Shown: positions 9,681 through 19,602 of the stretch, in pieces
How positions within the stretch are numbered: the stretch's first letter is position 1
Layout: each line of letters begins with the position of its first letter
Source of the DNA: Paraniabella ginsengisoli
Lineage (GTDB): Bacteria > Bacteroidota > Bacteroidia > Chitinophagales > Chitinophagaceae
NCBI RefSeq assembly: GCF_022513635.1
Contig: NZ_JAKWBL010000004.1
Location: forward strand, 1,054,001-1,118,000
Direction of reading: 5' to 3'
DNA length: 64,000 nucleotides
Position numbers and translations under genes: made by a program
Notes under the pieces: model-generated
Told to the model about the DNA's origin: nothing
Database searches by the model: none
What the model saw: the letters and a program-made list of their open reading frames with translations, nothing else

Positions 9681-9745
9681 TACTTGTAAGATGAGATTTG
9701 TACCACAAATGAAGGGAGTGACACAAGATCGATGGGTAATGTTCA
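9681..9745 (-). repeat. dispersed intergenic repeat, copy R2
   Basis: Reverse orientation: TTTGTACCACAAATGAAGGG then AGTGACACAAGATCGATGGG. It aligns with copies R3 and R6. It lies in the 190-bp gap between rodA and an ECF sigma gene, which otherwise holds only an (AAT)n-like stretch near 9755. Confidence 0.65.
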
Positions 9746-9801
9746 ATAGCTGATTCAATAATAATAATAATAGCGATTTATCACTAAGTCCTCGGCTGTT
9801 T

Positions 9802-10287
9802 ATGACGGAGAAAGAATATAATGACTGTGTAACAAACCATGCCGATGCATTGTATCGGTTCATGATTAAGTCTTTGAAACATAGCGCAGATGCGGAAGAT
9901 ATGGTACAAAGCGCTTACGAGGTTTTGTGGCAGAACAGGCTTGAAATAAAATTTGAAACGGCTAAATCGTATTTATTTAAAGTGGCTTATCATAAAATGA
10001 TCGATCATTTTAGAAAGAGCAACCGGACAGAACTGTACGAAACATTGGAATACCTTGACAAAGGAGTAGAAGAAAAAAGAGACAACCTGAAATCCATTTT
10101 GGAAGAAGCTTTGGGTCGGTTGTCAGAACAAAACAGGTCGCTTGTATTATTAAAGGATTATGAAGGTTATAATTATGAAGAAATAGGAGAAATAACCGGG
10201 CTTAATCCATCGCAGGTAAAAGTTTACCTGCATCGATCAAGATTACAGTTGAAAGCGTATCTGGTAAAAATTGAGAATTTGGTATAG
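9802..10287 (+). CDS. ECF-family RNA polymerase sigma factor
   Basis: 161-residue sigma factor. Region 2 is seen in NHADALYRFMIKSLKHSADA followed by EDMVQSAYEVLWQNR and YLFKVAYHKMIDHFRKS; region 4 in RLSEQNRSLVLLKDYEGYNY with the helix-turn-helix EEIGEITGLNPSQVKVYLHR. It is followed 12 bp later by a single-pass membrane protein and then two outer-membrane barrels, a likely sigma/anti-sigma/target operon. Confidence 0.92.
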   Translation: MTEKEYNDCVTNHADALYRFMIKSLKHSADAEDMVQSAYEVLWQNRLEIKFETAKSYLFKVAYHKMIDHFRKSNRTELYETLEYLDKGVEEKRDNLKSILEEALGRLSEQNRSLVLLKDYEGYNYEEIGEITGLNPSQVKVYLHRSRLQLKAYLVKIENLV

Positions 10288-10299
10288 TTAAAAAAGTAA

Positions 10300-11297
10300 A
10301 TGCAAATTAACCAACATAATTATGAAGCGTTCTTTTTGATGTATGTAGATAATGAGTTATCGCTACAGCAACAGGAAATGGTAGATGCGTTTGTTAGGCA
10401 AAATCCTAAACTGGCTAAAGAGTTGGAAATGCTGAAGCAAACAGTATCGGGCGCTGATGAGACGATTCAATTTAGGAACAAAGAAAAGTTGATGAAGAGT
10501 ATATCATTTACCGAGGAAGACCTGCTTACCTATTTAAACGGTGAGGCTGATGCACAGATGGCAGGTAAAATTGAAACCAGCCTTCAACATGACGATGCGC
10601 TAAAACAACAAATAAGCAAGCTTGAAAAATTATATCTGTCTGGCGATGACGAATATGTATATCCGCGCAAAAATGATTTATATAAGCATGTTCCGGTAAG
10701 AAGAATGGACTGGAGGAAGATGGCCATAGCAGCATCCTTATTAATTTGTGTAAGTGCCTGGTTGTTTTTATATAAAGGCGAGGAAGATGTGTACGTTCCG
10801 ATTGCGAAGATAGATACGACTCAACAACAAATGGAGGCAAAACCATTGATAAAAACAGATAGCGTAATGCCGCAATCTTCCGAAGAAACCGTGACAACAC
10901 CTGGCTTGTTGGATGAACCTGAAATAAGTGTAACGAATGTTATTAAGAAGGATAAGGGAGTTGTTCAACCTCAAAATAAAGAGGTTAGTAAAAATGAGAT
11001 TGAGAAAGCAGAAACTGTAATAAACAGACAAGTTGTAGACAAAATCGGCGATGAGATTAAGCCAAACGAATCTATTAATACAAATAATAAAGGTGTTGTA
11101 GCTAAACAGGGTATAGAAAAAATACCTGTAGCTGAATCTAAAACTCAGACTGCTTTTGAAAATGCGCCTGCGAAAGAAAAAAAGAAATCCTTCTTTAAAA
11201 AAATTGAAAAAAGATCGGTGACCAGGCACTGGATATATTGTCAGACGGAACTGATAAGATCAATGTTGCTGGCTTCGCTATTAATGTTGACAGGTGA
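10300..11297 (+). CDS. putative anti-sigma factor, single-pass membrane protein (frame broken)
   Basis: The N-terminal cytoplasmic part contains two segments resembling anti-sigma zinc-finger-like domains without the zinc ligands (AFFLMYVDNELSLQQQEMVD and FTEEDLLTYLNGEADAQMAG). A membrane helix follows near residues 147-162 (MAIAASLLICVSAWLFLY), then a long polar periplasmic region rich in Lys/Glu/Val. The frame breaks in an A-run at 11207-11212 (6; 7 expected). Restoring it gives KKIGDQALDILSDG followed by TDKINVAGFAINVDR and a stop at 11297. About 332 residues. Function is inferred from position next to the sigma factor. Confidence 0.7.
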
Positions 11298-11362
11298 TTT
11301 TTATCGAAAAGTCTTTCTGTATCAACTAACAAACATAAAATTTACAAGAAAAACAGATACAT

Positions 11363-12214
11363 ATGTTACGCAAAATTTTACCAACCGCTTTATGTGTTGT
11401 TATGACTGCGGCTGCTTACGGACAAGATGATACGAGTTCTGTAACCGTGCAGGTTATAACTGATAAAGACAATAAAAAAGTAATAGTTGATGCTGACGGA
11501 GATGTGTGGCAAAAAACAACGAAACGCAAAAATGTTAGTACCAGTTGGATTGGTGGCTTCGATTTAGGATTTGCCAATTTTGTAGACAATACCGACTATG
11601 CATCGGCGAGCGCACAGGCTTTTGCTCCAGGCGCAGACGCTGCATCTTTTGACCTTAGAAATGGCAAATCAATAAATTTTAATCTTTGGATTTTTAGCCA
11701 GAAAGTTAATCTGATCAATCATAATGTTAACCTGAAATATGCGCTGGGCCTAGAACTAAACAACTACCGGTTTAAAAACCCAATTCGTTTTGATGAAAAT
11801 GCTCCTTACGTAAGATGGGATAACACGGGAAACCGCGTGTATACCAAAAATAAGCTGGCGGCAGATTACGTAACCATTCCTGTTATGCTGAATTTTGATT
11901 TTGGAAAAGGACAATCAGTAAAACGGCGAATTGGTGGAAATAAATCAAAAATAAAATACAATAGCTTTTCACGCGAATGGGGCTTCAGCGCAGGTATCAG
12001 CGCAGGTTATTTATACAGCGCGCGTAATAAAACTATTACATCAGATGAAGGCAAACAAAAATTGAAAGATAATTTTAATCTTAATCCATGGAAGTTATCT
12101 TACGTGGCAGAGATCAATCTCGGATATTTTAGTTTATATGGTTCATACGCTATGAAGGGTATGTTTAAGGATGGATTGGATATAACACCTTACAATGTTG
12201 GTATCAGGTTCTAA
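11363..12214 (+). CDS. PorT-type outer-membrane beta-barrel protein
   Basis: 283 residues with a signal peptide (MLRKILPTALCVVMTAAAYG) and a barrel-like body of alternating strands ending in the outer-membrane pattern ...YGSYAMKGMFKDGLDITPYN then VGIRF with a terminal Phe. Similar to the outer-membrane beta-barrel (PorT) family of Bacteroidota. It shares SAGYLYSARNK, KLAADY and PWKLSYVAEINLG with the following gene, so the two are tandem paralogs. Probably in the ECF sigma operon. Confidence 0.75.
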   Translation: MLRKILPTALCVVMTAAAYGQDDTSSVTVQVITDKDNKKVIVDADGDVWQKTTKRKNVSTSWIGGFDLGFANFVDNTDYASASAQAFAPGADAASFDLRNGKSINFNLWIFSQKVNLINHNVNLKYALGLELNNYRFKNPIRFDENAPYVRWDNTGNRVYTKNKLAADYVTIPVMLNFDFGKGQSVKRRIGGNKSKIKYNSFSREWGFSAGISAGYLYSARNKTITSDEGKQKLKDNFNLNPWKLSYVAEINLGYFSLYGSYAMKGMFKDGLDITPYNVGIRF

Positions 12215-12263
12215 AATGTTAATAGCAATAATAACACAGTTTTGATTTTCAATTTAAGCTAAA

Positions 12264-13147
12264 ATGTATCTTTACGGAATGATGAAATTATTGCTTTCCG
12301 TACTCCTTTCGGTCTGTACTATGTGGTGCATGGCCCAGGATCACCCCAAGCCTGACACACTTGAAATTGGCGGCATTACCATTATTCGCGACAATGATCA
12401 AGGTGCTTACACAAATACTAAAAAGAAAGGCTTCCTGAAAAAACTGAGCAGCAAACCAATCCTAAGAAAATAAAAACACAATGGGCTATTGTGGATATTG
12501 GCGTATCCAACTATGTAGATAACACCAATTATACCAGCGTTGATGCGCAGAATTATGCACCTGAAGCTAATGACGAATGGTTGGAATTAAAGCCTTTCAA
12601 ATCACGTAATGTGAATATATGGCTGGTAACGCAGCAGTTCAATCTCATTAATCATTATGTAAATTTCCAGTACGGGCTTGGTATTGAGCTCAATAATTAT
12701 CATTATAACCAACCTATACGTTATGAGGCTCAAACACCGGCTGTTGAAAATGCACCTGTTATTTATTTAGATGAAACACTGAACAGAACTTATAAGAAAA
12801 ACAAACTGGCAGCAGATTATATTACGGCACCGGTAATGCTCAATTTTAACCTGACTCCTTATCGGCTATACCCTTTCGAAATAAGTGCTGGTATCAGTGC
12901 CGGTTATCTTTACTCGGCCAGAAATAAATTTGTCAATTCTGACGATGGCAAAATAAAAACACGCGGTGATTTCGACATGCGCCCCTGGAAGTTGTCGTAC
13001 ATAGCAGAAGTGAACCTGGGCGTTATAAGGTTATACGGCTCGTATGCATTTAAAGGCATGTATCTGCGCGGCCTGGATATAAGGCCCTACAATTTTGGCA
13101 TCAGAATTAAACCTGTAGAGATTTTTGGAAAGGTTGAAACGCCGTAG
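12264..13147 (+). CDS. PorT-type outer-membrane beta-barrel protein, tandem paralog (frame broken)
   Basis: Paralog of the preceding gene: SNYVDNTNYTSVDAQNYAPE corresponds to ANFVDNTDYASASAQAFAPG, and both end in DIxPYNxGIRx. The signal peptide is MMKLLLSVLLSVCTMWCMAQ; start is at 12264 or at the ATG-ATG at 12279. The frame breaks at 12458-12459, where one extra A makes SSKPNPKKIKTQWAIVDIGV. Restored length is about 294 residues. The C-terminus extends past the terminal barrel strand by about 12 residues (KPVEIFGKVETP), unlike its paralog. Confidence 0.7.
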
Positions 13148-13148
13148 T

Positions 13149-13197
13149 TGTAAGTAGGGAAATACAGGTTACAAGTTACTGGTTGCAGGTTACTTGA
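13149..13197 (+). repeat. degenerate short tandem tract
   Basis: Units close to GGTTACA / GGTTGCA (ACAGGTTACAAGTTACTGG, TTGCAGGTTACTTG) between the barrel gene and the next CDS. Confidence 0.55.
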
Positions 13198-13223
13198 AAA
13201 CGGAAACTTCAAAATCAATCGAA

Positions 13224-13735
13224 ATGGCTGCAATCAGCTTCACTGCTACTTTGAAGAAGTTCGCATCAAACGGCGATAAAACTGGTTGGACTTATATTGA
13301 AGTGCCGGCTGAACTGGCGCAACAACTAAAACCAAATAATAAAAAAGCATTTCGTATAAAAGGTAAAATAGACAAGCATCCAATTTTTGGAGTGACATTG
13401 TTGCCAATGGGAGCTGGTGATTTTTTATTGGCAATAAATGCAGCGATGAGAAAAGGGATTGCTAAAAAGCAAGGTGCCATGGTAACCTTAACTATTTCTG
13501 CTGATGAAAATAAATATAAATTGAATGAAGAATTTATGGCCTGCCTCGCTGACGACCCGGCGGCAAAAGTTTTTTTGAAACATTAACCCCGTCTCATCAA
13601 AACTATTTTAGTAAATGGATTGACGAAGCCAAAACCGACCAGACAAAAGTGAAGCGTATAGCACAAGCCATTTTTGGACTTACTAATAAGATGGATTACG
13701 GGCAAATGATACGTTTTCACAAAGGGAAAGTGTGA
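13224..13735 (+). CDS. DUF1905 / YdeI-OmdA domain protein (frame broken)
   Basis: From ATG 13224 (MAAISFTATLKKFASNGDKT). A DUF1905-like beta-barrel domain covers about residues 5-95 (GWTYIEVPAELAQQL, FRIKGKIDKHPIFGVTLLPM). A C-terminal YdeI/OmdA-like region follows (LTPSHQNYFSKWIDEAK, KVKRIAQAIFGLTNKMDYGQ). The frame breaks in a T-run at 13570-13576 (7; 8 expected), joining AAKVF to FETLTPSHQ. Restored length about 170 residues. Two-domain proteins of this kind are common in Bacteroidota; their biochemical role is not established. Confidence 0.75.
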
Positions 13736-13952
13736 GATTGTGATGAAAGTTGACGGATGAAAGTTGGCAGCCCAAAGGATTGAATTGAAATAAGCCGATG
13801 CAAAGCTTGTGGGTATTTGGCGAAGAATATGTAGGATGATTTATGTACCACAAAACAAGAGTGCGACGCAACAAAGTTGCTACATATTCTAAGCTGGGCT
13901 CATAAAAAACTTCAAATCAGAAATCCTAAATCAGAAATCGAAATTCCTGCCT
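13736..13952 (-). repeat. gap with dispersed repeat R3 flanked by short tandem tracts
   Basis: A 14-bp direct duplication (GATGAAAGTTGACG / GATGAAAGTTGGCA, 13741-13772) precedes repeat copy R3 at about 13772-13890, which has GCGAAGAATATGTAGGATGA, TGTACCACAAAACAAG and GAGTGCGACGCAAC. CAAATCAGAAATCCTAAATC-type units lie at 13914-13942. Confidence 0.65.
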
Positions 13953-13966
13953 TATTTTTGCGCCCT
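13953..13966 (+). promoter_or_regulatory. -7 box directly upstream of glyS (leaderless type)
   Basis: TATTTTTG at 13953-13960 matches TAnnTTTG and sits 6 nt before the ATG, so transcription should begin at or next to the start codon. The 14-nt string TTATTTTTGCGCCC is identical in front of tyrS. Confidence 0.6.
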
Positions 13967-15438
13967 ATGGCAACAGAGACAACAAGGTTTCAGGCGATTA
14001 TATCGCATTGTAAAGAATACGGTTTTATTTTCCCGAGTAGCGAAATATACGATGGCTTGCAGGCTGTGTACGATTACGGTCAGTGGGGAGCAGAGCTGAA
14101 AAAAATATCAAAGATTATTGGTGGAAATGGATGACGCAGATGCAAGACAATATTGTTGGTATCGATGCGGCTATTTTTATGCATCCTACTACATGGAAAG
14201 CCAGTGGCCACGTGGACGGTTTTAATGATCCGATGATTGATAATAAGGATAGCAAAAAGCGTTACCGCGTTGATCATTTAATTGAAACGTTTACCGATCA
14301 GCTAAAAGCCGAGGGTAAAGAAGATGAAGCCGCGGCTATTATCAGCGAAATGGAAAAGGCCGATGCAGCGGGCGATTTGCCGGGACTGAAAAAAATTATT
14401 GACGATAATAAAATCAAGTGTCCGGTAAGCGGCACAGCCAATTGGACAGATATCCGTCAATTTAACCTGATGTTTTCGACCGAGTTTGGCTCAACAGTTT
14501 CATCAGAAGATGAAAATAATAAAGTATATCTGCGCCCGGAAACAGCGCAAGGAATTTTTGTAAACTTTTTGAACGTACAAAAAACGGGGCGTATGAAAAT
14601 TCCGTTTGGTATTGCACAGATTGGTAAAGCATTTCGCAACGAAATTGTAGCACGTCAGTTTATTTTTCGGATGCGAGAGTTTGAGCAAATGGAAATGCAG
14701 TTTTTCATCAGGCCTGGCACTCAAAAAGAATGGTATGAATACTGGAAACAAGCTCGTTTAAAATGGCATTTAGAATTAGGTGTTCCCGATTCGGAATATC
14801 GCTTTCACGATCACGTAAAGTTGGCGCATTATGCTGATGCAGCTTGTGATATAGAATATAATTTTCCGATAGGCTTTAAAGAACTGGAAGGCATTCACAG
14901 CCGCACTGATTTTGACCTGCGCAGTCATCAGGAATACAGCAGAAAGAAGATGCAGTATTTTGATAATGATGTTGATCCTGAAACTGGAAAGCCTTATGGG
15001 AACTACATTCCATACGTTATTGAAACATCTATTGGCTTAGACCGTATGTTCCTGTCAATGGTTTGCGCAGCTTATACGGAAGAAGATTTAAGTACTACGG
15101 AAAAGCAAGACAGCCGTGTGGTGTTGAAGTTCCCTGCAAAACTGGCTCCTATAAAACTGGCGGTTTTCCCGCTGTTAAAGAAAGATGGCTTACCTGAAAT
15201 AGCGGCAGCAATAATGGCAAAATATCGCAGCGAGTTTAAGTGCTTTTATGAAGAGAAAGATGCTATTGGTAAGCGTTATCGCCGGATGGATGCCTTGGGT
15301 GTTCCGTTTTGTGTAACGATCGACCATCAAACTAAAGAAGATAATACGGTTACCATACGTTATCGCGATACGATGAAGCAGGAAAGAATTTCTATTGAAC
15401 AGATTGGAGAGATTGTAAGTGAAGCTGTTAGGGTTTAA
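13967..15438 (+). CDS. glyS: glycyl-tRNA synthetase, class II (frame broken)
   Basis: Single-chain (alpha2-type) glycyl-tRNA synthetase charging tRNA-Gly. Visible are the N-terminal [21 protein letters not shown], the class II motif 2 region ([20 protein letters not shown]), and motif 3 ([12 protein letters not shown]), followed by the anticodon-binding domain ([32 protein letters not shown]). The frame breaks in an A-run at 14099-14105 (7; 8 expected), giving [16 protein letters not shown]. Restored length about 490 residues, normal for the family. ATG 13967 chosen because MATETTRFQ fits and the promoter adjoins it. Confidence 0.96.
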
Positions 15439-15558
15439 ATCTTGCCACATAAGAAAAATAAGTTTGTTACTTGTCGACCTTTTAACGTATTCTTTTTTCG
15501 TATGGCACGTTTTTAGTGATTACACTTATATAATTAAGTAAAATCTAAAAAAATTGCT

Positions 15559-15747
15559 ATGAAAAAAGGTTCTGGATTGATAGCATTAGGCCTTGCGGCC
15601 TGGGCTTATTGGAAATATAAGATGACTCCGCAGCAAAAGGAAAACGTTAAGAGTAAAGTTTCTGAAGCGGGCAAAAATATTTGGGAGAAAGTGCCCCAAA
15701 ATATAAAAGACACAGTTGCTCCTCAAAAGCCTCAAGAAAATATTTAA
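15559..15747 (+). CDS. small membrane-associated protein of unknown function
   Basis: 62 residues: a short N-terminal hydrophobic stretch (GLIALGLAAWAYWKY) followed by a charged amphipathic tail with VKSKVSEAGKNIWEKV, similar in style to YtxH-like stress proteins. Followed 6 bp later by an intrinsic terminator, which supports a real monocistronic gene. No function assigned. Confidence 0.65.
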   Translation: MKKGSGLIALGLAAWAYWKYKMTPQQKENVKSKVSEAGKNIWEKVPQNIKDTVAPQKPQENI

Positions 15748-15753
15748 ATGATT

Positions 15754-15780
15754 AAGCGGCATTTTTTGCCGCTTTTTCTT
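15754..15780 (+). terminator. intrinsic terminator
   Basis: Stem AAGCGGCA / TGCCGCTT with a T-rich loop and trailing TTTCTT, just after the 62-residue gene. Confidence 0.85.
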
Positions 15781-15897
15781 TAAAAAAACCGCCATGCGAT
15801 GGGCACGGCGGAAAAACTTCATGATATATATTCTGACAAGCTAAAGAAAGATGTCTTTGTAAAAATAAGATTTGTGATTTAAATGAACTAACAAATG

Positions 15898-16680
15898 TTA
15901 GGGAATTTTTATCTGTAATCCGTCAAAAGCTAAATACCTGTTTGGTGGTAGTTCTTCAGATACTTTGTCGTGCAAGCCCATTTGATGTGATAAGTGAATG
16001 AAATAAGCTTCTGGCGCCTCAAGCTCATCGGCCAGGTCCAATGCTTCCTGCAAAGTAAAATGGGAAATATGTTTTTCTCTTCTCAATGCGTTTAAAACAA
16101 GCACTTTTGAGCCTTTTATTTTTTCTTTGATGATATCATCAATTCGATTAGCATCCGTGATATAGGTAAAATCACCTAATCTAAAACCCAGAACGGGCAT
16201 GTACATATGCCAAACAGGAATAGGAATAATATTCAGATCAGCAATCTTAAACTCATCATCGCTATTGATTGTATGAAGTTGAATGGACGGCACTCCTGCG
16301 TATTTTACGGCAGCGAAAGCATAATCAAATTCTACTTTTACACGATTTAACGTTGCCTCCGTTGCAAAAACATCCATCGGTTTTTTCTGAAAGTAATTGT
16401 ATGCTCTTACATCATCCAGCCCTGCGATATGATCTTTATGAGAGTGGGTTAGCAAAATAGCATCCAGCTTATTTACATTATGCGTAAGCATCTGTTGCCT
16501 AAAATCCGGACCGGAATCTATTACAATCGTAGTTTCAGGAGACTGTAGCAGAATACTTGATCTCAGCCTTTTATCTTTATTATTTGTTGAGGCGCATACT
16601 CCGCAAGTGCAGCCTACCATTGGCACGCCAGAGCTGGTTCCGGTTCCTAAAAAAGTTATTTGTAAAGGTGGGTAAGGCAA
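15898..16680 (-). CDS. MBL-fold metallo-hydrolase (PhnP-like)
   Basis: 260-residue metallo-beta-lactamase-fold hydrolase. Motifs: FLGTGTSSGVPMVGC near the N-terminus with Cys-x-Cys-x-x-Cys-type cysteines (GCTCGVCA), the metal site HSHKDH, D in DSGPDFR, ITDANRIDD, and a late His in YFIHLSHQMG. The GTGTSSGVP...CxCxxC arrangement is typical of the PhnP-like phosphodiesterase group, though the substrate here is unknown. The only start in frame is TTG at 16680 (no upstream ATG). Confidence 0.85.
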   Translation of the reverse strand: MPYPPLQITFLGTGTSSGVPMVGCTCGVCASTNNKDKRLRSSILLQSPETTIVIDSGPDFRQQMLTHNVNKLDAILLTHSHKDHIAGLDDVRAYNYFQKKPMDVFATEATLNRVKVEFDYAFAAVKYAGVPSIQLHTINSDDEFKIADLNIIPIPVWHMYMPVLGFRLGDFTYITDANRIDDIIKEKIKGSKVLVLNALRREKHISHFTLQEALDLADELEAPEAYFIHLSHQMGLHDKVSEELPPNRYLAFDGLQIKIP

Positions 16681-16724
16681 ATTAAATGTAAAATATAGAA
16701 TGAAGAATTTAGAGTAATGTGTTA

Positions 16725-17012
16725 TTATTCGCTCTCTTCTGATTTACGCTCACTATTTTCTGATATTTCGGCAAATAGCTTTTTCGAGTTATCATCTAAC
16801 AGCGCTACTTCAATATTTAATTGTGGTATAATTTCGATAAGCGTGTTAATACGCCCCTCAATTTGTAAAAACTTATTTAGCACCACAACTTTCCTGTCGT
16901 CAAGTATGCAATAACCACTCTGAAAATTTCCCCGTTCGTATCTTAAAATATAGCCACATTGTTCGGGTATCGCCTCAAGTTTATCTAATGTATTTTGCGT
17001 GTACTTAATCAT
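16725..17012 (-). CDS. conserved small protein of unknown function
   Basis: 95 residues from ATG 17012 (MIKYTQNTLDKLEAIPEQCG). The body CGYILRYERGNFQSGYCILD then DRKVVVLNKFLQIEGRINTL looks well ordered, and I believe similar short proteins occur widely in Bacteroidota, but no function is known to me. It is divergent from the HD hydrolase gene, sharing an 87-bp intergenic region that holds a promoter. An upstream start at 17159 would read through a tandem tract and is unlikely. Confidence 0.7.
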   Translation of the reverse strand: MIKYTQNTLDKLEAIPEQCGYILRYERGNFQSGYCILDDRKVVVLNKFLQIEGRINTLIEIIPQLNIEVALLDDNSKKLFAEISENSERKSEESE

Positions 17013-17038
17013 AATATAAAAGCTATTGCAAAGATAAT

Positions 17039-17094
17039 GGTTCATTGCGCATCGACCATTGTCCATTGTCCATCGACCATAATTCCTACATTTG
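17039..17094 (+). promoter_or_regulatory. promoter of HD hydrolase gene embedded in a tandem tract
   Basis: A -7 TACATTTG (17087-17094) lies 18 nt after a TTG (17066-17068), and ATG 17100 follows 5 nt later. The TTG is part of degenerate tandem units (ATCGACCATTGTCCATTGTC, 17051-17080), so repeat-number change would alter the -33 region. Confidence 0.6.
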
Positions 17095-17099
17095 TATCT

Positions 17100-18317
17100 A
17101 TGCCCAAAGCACGCAAAATTATTAATGACCCTGTTTATGGGTTTATAACAATCGACCATCCGCTACTTTTACAGATCATTTCCCATCCTTGCTATCAAAG
17201 ATTACGAAATATTCACCAGATGGCTTTTGCACATTTGGTGTATCCCGGTGCTGTGCATAGCAGGCTGCATCATTCGTTAGGCGCTTATCATTTGATGTGC
17301 ACTGCACTTAACGAACTGAAAGGAAAAGGAACCGACATAACGGAAGCCGAAGAATTAGGTGCTAAATTGGCGATTTTACTGCACGATATTGGACATGGTC
17401 CATTCTCACACGCACTCGAACATGAATTAATAAAAGATGCGCATCACGAAAGCATTTCATTGCTGATCATGCAAAAGCTGAATGAAGAGTTTGGCGGACA
17501 ACTGCAAACAGCTATTGATATTTTTACTGACCAACACCCGAAAAAATTTTTGCATCAGCTGGTTTCCGGACAGTTGGATGTTGACCGAATGGATTATTTG
17601 AACCGCGACAGTTTTTTTACAGGAGTGGCAGAAGGTGTTATTGGCTACGATCGTATTATAAAAATGCTGGCTGTAAAAGACGGAAATTTGGTGGTAGAAG
17701 AAAAAGCTATTTATTCTATAGAAAAATTTTTATTGAGCCGCAGATTAATGTATTGGCAAGTGTACCTCCATAAAACGGTGGTAGCCGCTGAAAAAATGCT
17801 GATCATGATACTGCGTAGGGCAAAAGCTTTGATTGCATCGGGCATAGAAACAATTGGTGCAACCAGCGCAATTGATAAATTTTTACAAAGTAGCGGTTCT
17901 GAAGTTACTATAGAATCTTTATTAGATGATTTTTGCGATATGGATGATCATGATGTAATGGCAACCGTAAAGAATTGGTGCCATCACCCCGATAAAATAC
18001 TGTCGGTATTATGCAAAGCCATCATTCATCGAAAAGTAATGCATATTAAATTGCAGTCCACACCTATTGATATGGATTTTCAGGAGCAAAAGAAAAAAGA
18101 GGTTGCAGGCATTGTAGGTATTGATGAGGCTGATGCCAGCTATCTTGCTTTTGGTGGAGAAGCAACCAACCTGCTTTATAATATTAATAATGAAAGCATT
18201 AATATATTGCACAAAGACGGCTCATTAAAAGATATTTCTCAGGTTGATAATCCGCTAATTGATGTAAAAATTAGCGAGCCTGTTAAAAAATACTACTTTT
18301 GCTATTTGAGGGTCTAA
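17100..18317 (+). CDS. HD-domain phosphohydrolase
   Basis: 405-residue member of the HD superfamily close to the SAMHD1/YdhJ-like dNTPase branch. The metal-binding set is visible: H in SRLHHSLGAYHL, HD in LLHDIGHGPFSHALEHE, and the distal D in QLDVDRMDYLNRDSF. Family members hydrolyse nucleoside triphosphates (dNTPs); the substrate here is inferred only from family. I place the start at ATG 17100 (MPKARKIINDPVYGFITIDH) because it follows a promoter box and upstream codons are tract sequence. Confidence 0.88.
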   Translation: MPKARKIINDPVYGFITIDHPLLLQIISHPCYQRLRNIHQMAFAHLVYPGAVHSRLHHSLGAYHLMCTALNELKGKGTDITEAEELGAKLAILLHDIGHGPFSHALEHELIKDAHHESISLLIMQKLNEEFGGQLQTAIDIFTDQHPKKFLHQLVSGQLDVDRMDYLNRDSFFTGVAEGVIGYDRIIKMLAVKDGNLVVEEKAIYSIEKFLLSRRLMYWQVYLHKTVVAAEKMLIMILRRAKALIASGIETIGATSAIDKFLQSSGSEVTIESLLDDFCDMDDHDVMATVKNWCHHPDKILSVLCKAIIHRKVMHIKLQSTPIDMDFQEQKKKEVAGIVGIDEADASYLAFGGEATNLLYNINNESINILHKDGSLKDISQVDNPLIDVKISEPVKKYYFCYLRV

Positions 18318-18393
18318 AGTTCAAAAGTTTAACTTTTAATATTTTTTACTTGTATACTTTCGACTCCTAACTAAAAATTTAAAGATCCTTAAA

Positions 18394-19434
18394 ATGGTTT
18401 TTTCTGCATCGCAAATCGCACTTTTAATTAATGGCAAAGTGGATGGAAATCCCGAAGCCGCTGTTAAGTCTTTTGGTAAAATTGAAGAAGCAGGCGAGGG
18501 CCATTTAAGTTTTTTAGCTAATCCCAAATACGAGGAATACTTATATACAACCAAAGCAAGTATCATTATCGTAAACGAGTCGCTTGAATTAAAGCAACCC
18601 GTTGAAGCTACATTGATACGTGTTCAAGATGCATATAGTGCTTTTGCCACATTACTCGGTAAATACCAGGAGTTAAAGCAACAACAGTTAAAAGGTGTTC
18701 AGCAACCAGTTCATATTTCAGCATCTGCCACTTATGGTGACAATGTTTATATAGGCGCCTTTGCTTACCTTGGTGAAAATGTGAAAATAGGCAACGGCTC
18801 GAAAGTCTATCCTGGCGTGTATTTGGGCGATAATGTTGTGGTTGGAAACAATACAACTTTGCATCCAGGTGTAAAAATATTGCACAGTTGTCAAATCGGA
18901 AATAATGTAACTGTACATGCTGGTACTGTAATTGGTAGCGATGGCTTTGGTTTTGCTCCTCAGGCTGATGGAAGTTTTTCCAAAGTGCCGCAAATTGGAA
19001 ATGTAATTGTAGAAGACGATGTAGAAATTGGCGCTAATGCTACCATCGACCGCGCTACAATTGGTTCTACCATTATTAAAAAAGGAGCCAAGCTTGACAA
19101 TCTTATTCAAATTGCTCACAATGTAGAAATAGGTTATAGTTCGGTGGTTGCCGCCCAGGCTGGTATTAGTGGCAGCACAAAAATCGGCAATGGCGTAATG
19201 ATCGGCGGGCAGGCTGGTATAGTTGGTCACTTGCATATTGGCGATGGCGCTAAAATAAACGCACAAAGCGGCGTTAGTAAAAACCTTGAACCAGGCAAAG
19301 CGGTTACCGGATCGCCCGCACACGAATATACATCTGCATTGAGGAGCCAGGCGCTGAGCCGCAAGTTGCCTGAACTCGAAAAACGAATACAGGAACTTGA
19401 ACAATTGTTGCAACAGTTAAAACCCACGGTTTAA
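18394..19434 (+). CDS. lpxD: UDP-3-O-acylglucosamine N-acyltransferase
   Basis: Third step of lipid A synthesis: transfers a hydroxyacyl chain from acyl-carrier protein to UDP-3-O-acylglucosamine. The N-terminal uridine-binding domain ([16 protein letters not shown]) is followed by a left-handed beta-helix of hexapeptide repeats ([20 protein letters not shown] and onward). The catalytic His is H242 in [10 protein letters not shown]. The C-terminus is a short helix/coiled coil ([18 protein letters not shown]). 346 residues, normal. It stands alone, without lpxA, lpxC or fabZ beside it. Confidence 0.95.
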   Translation: MVFSASQIALLINGKVDGNPEAAVKSFGKIEEAGEGHLSFLANPKYEEYLYTTKASIIIVNESLELKQPVEATLIRVQDAYSAFATLLGKYQELKQQQLKGVQQPVHISASATYGDNVYIGAFAYLGENVKIGNGSKVYPGVYLGDNVVVGNNTTLHPGVKILHSCQIGNNVTVHAGTVIGSDGFGFAPQADGSFSKVPQIGNVIVEDDVEIGANATIDRATIGSTIIKKGAKLDNLIQIAHNVEIGYSSVVAAQAGISGSTKIGNGVMIGGQAGIVGHLHIGDGAKINAQSGVSKNLEPGKAVTGSPAHEYTSALRSQALSRKLPELEKRIQELEQLLQQLKPTV

Positions 19435-19478
19435 TTTCTCAAGTTTAAAATACATGATATATTTATTGACCCATCAAT

Positions 19479-19542
19479 AAATATATGGCATCGGAATTGC
19501 GACGCTCCGTTCAACAGCAGTATATAATTCAGCCTACATATT
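19479..19542 (+). repeat. dispersed intergenic repeat, copy R4
   Basis: AATATATGGCATCGGAATTG followed by C-GACGCTCCGTTC and CAGCCTACATA; nearly identical core to R1. It occupies the gap after lpxD. Confidence 0.75.
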
Positions 19543-19602
19543 AGCTAGTAAAAAGTATATCACCAATCATCAGTAAATTGTTACCTCATAAGAATTTCCA
19601 AT

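Noticed and set aside
11298..11430. Cys-rich C-terminus (MCCYDCGC) of the anti-sigma gene
   Set aside because: It appears only after the A-run break at 11207-11212 and overlaps the start of the next gene in another frame.
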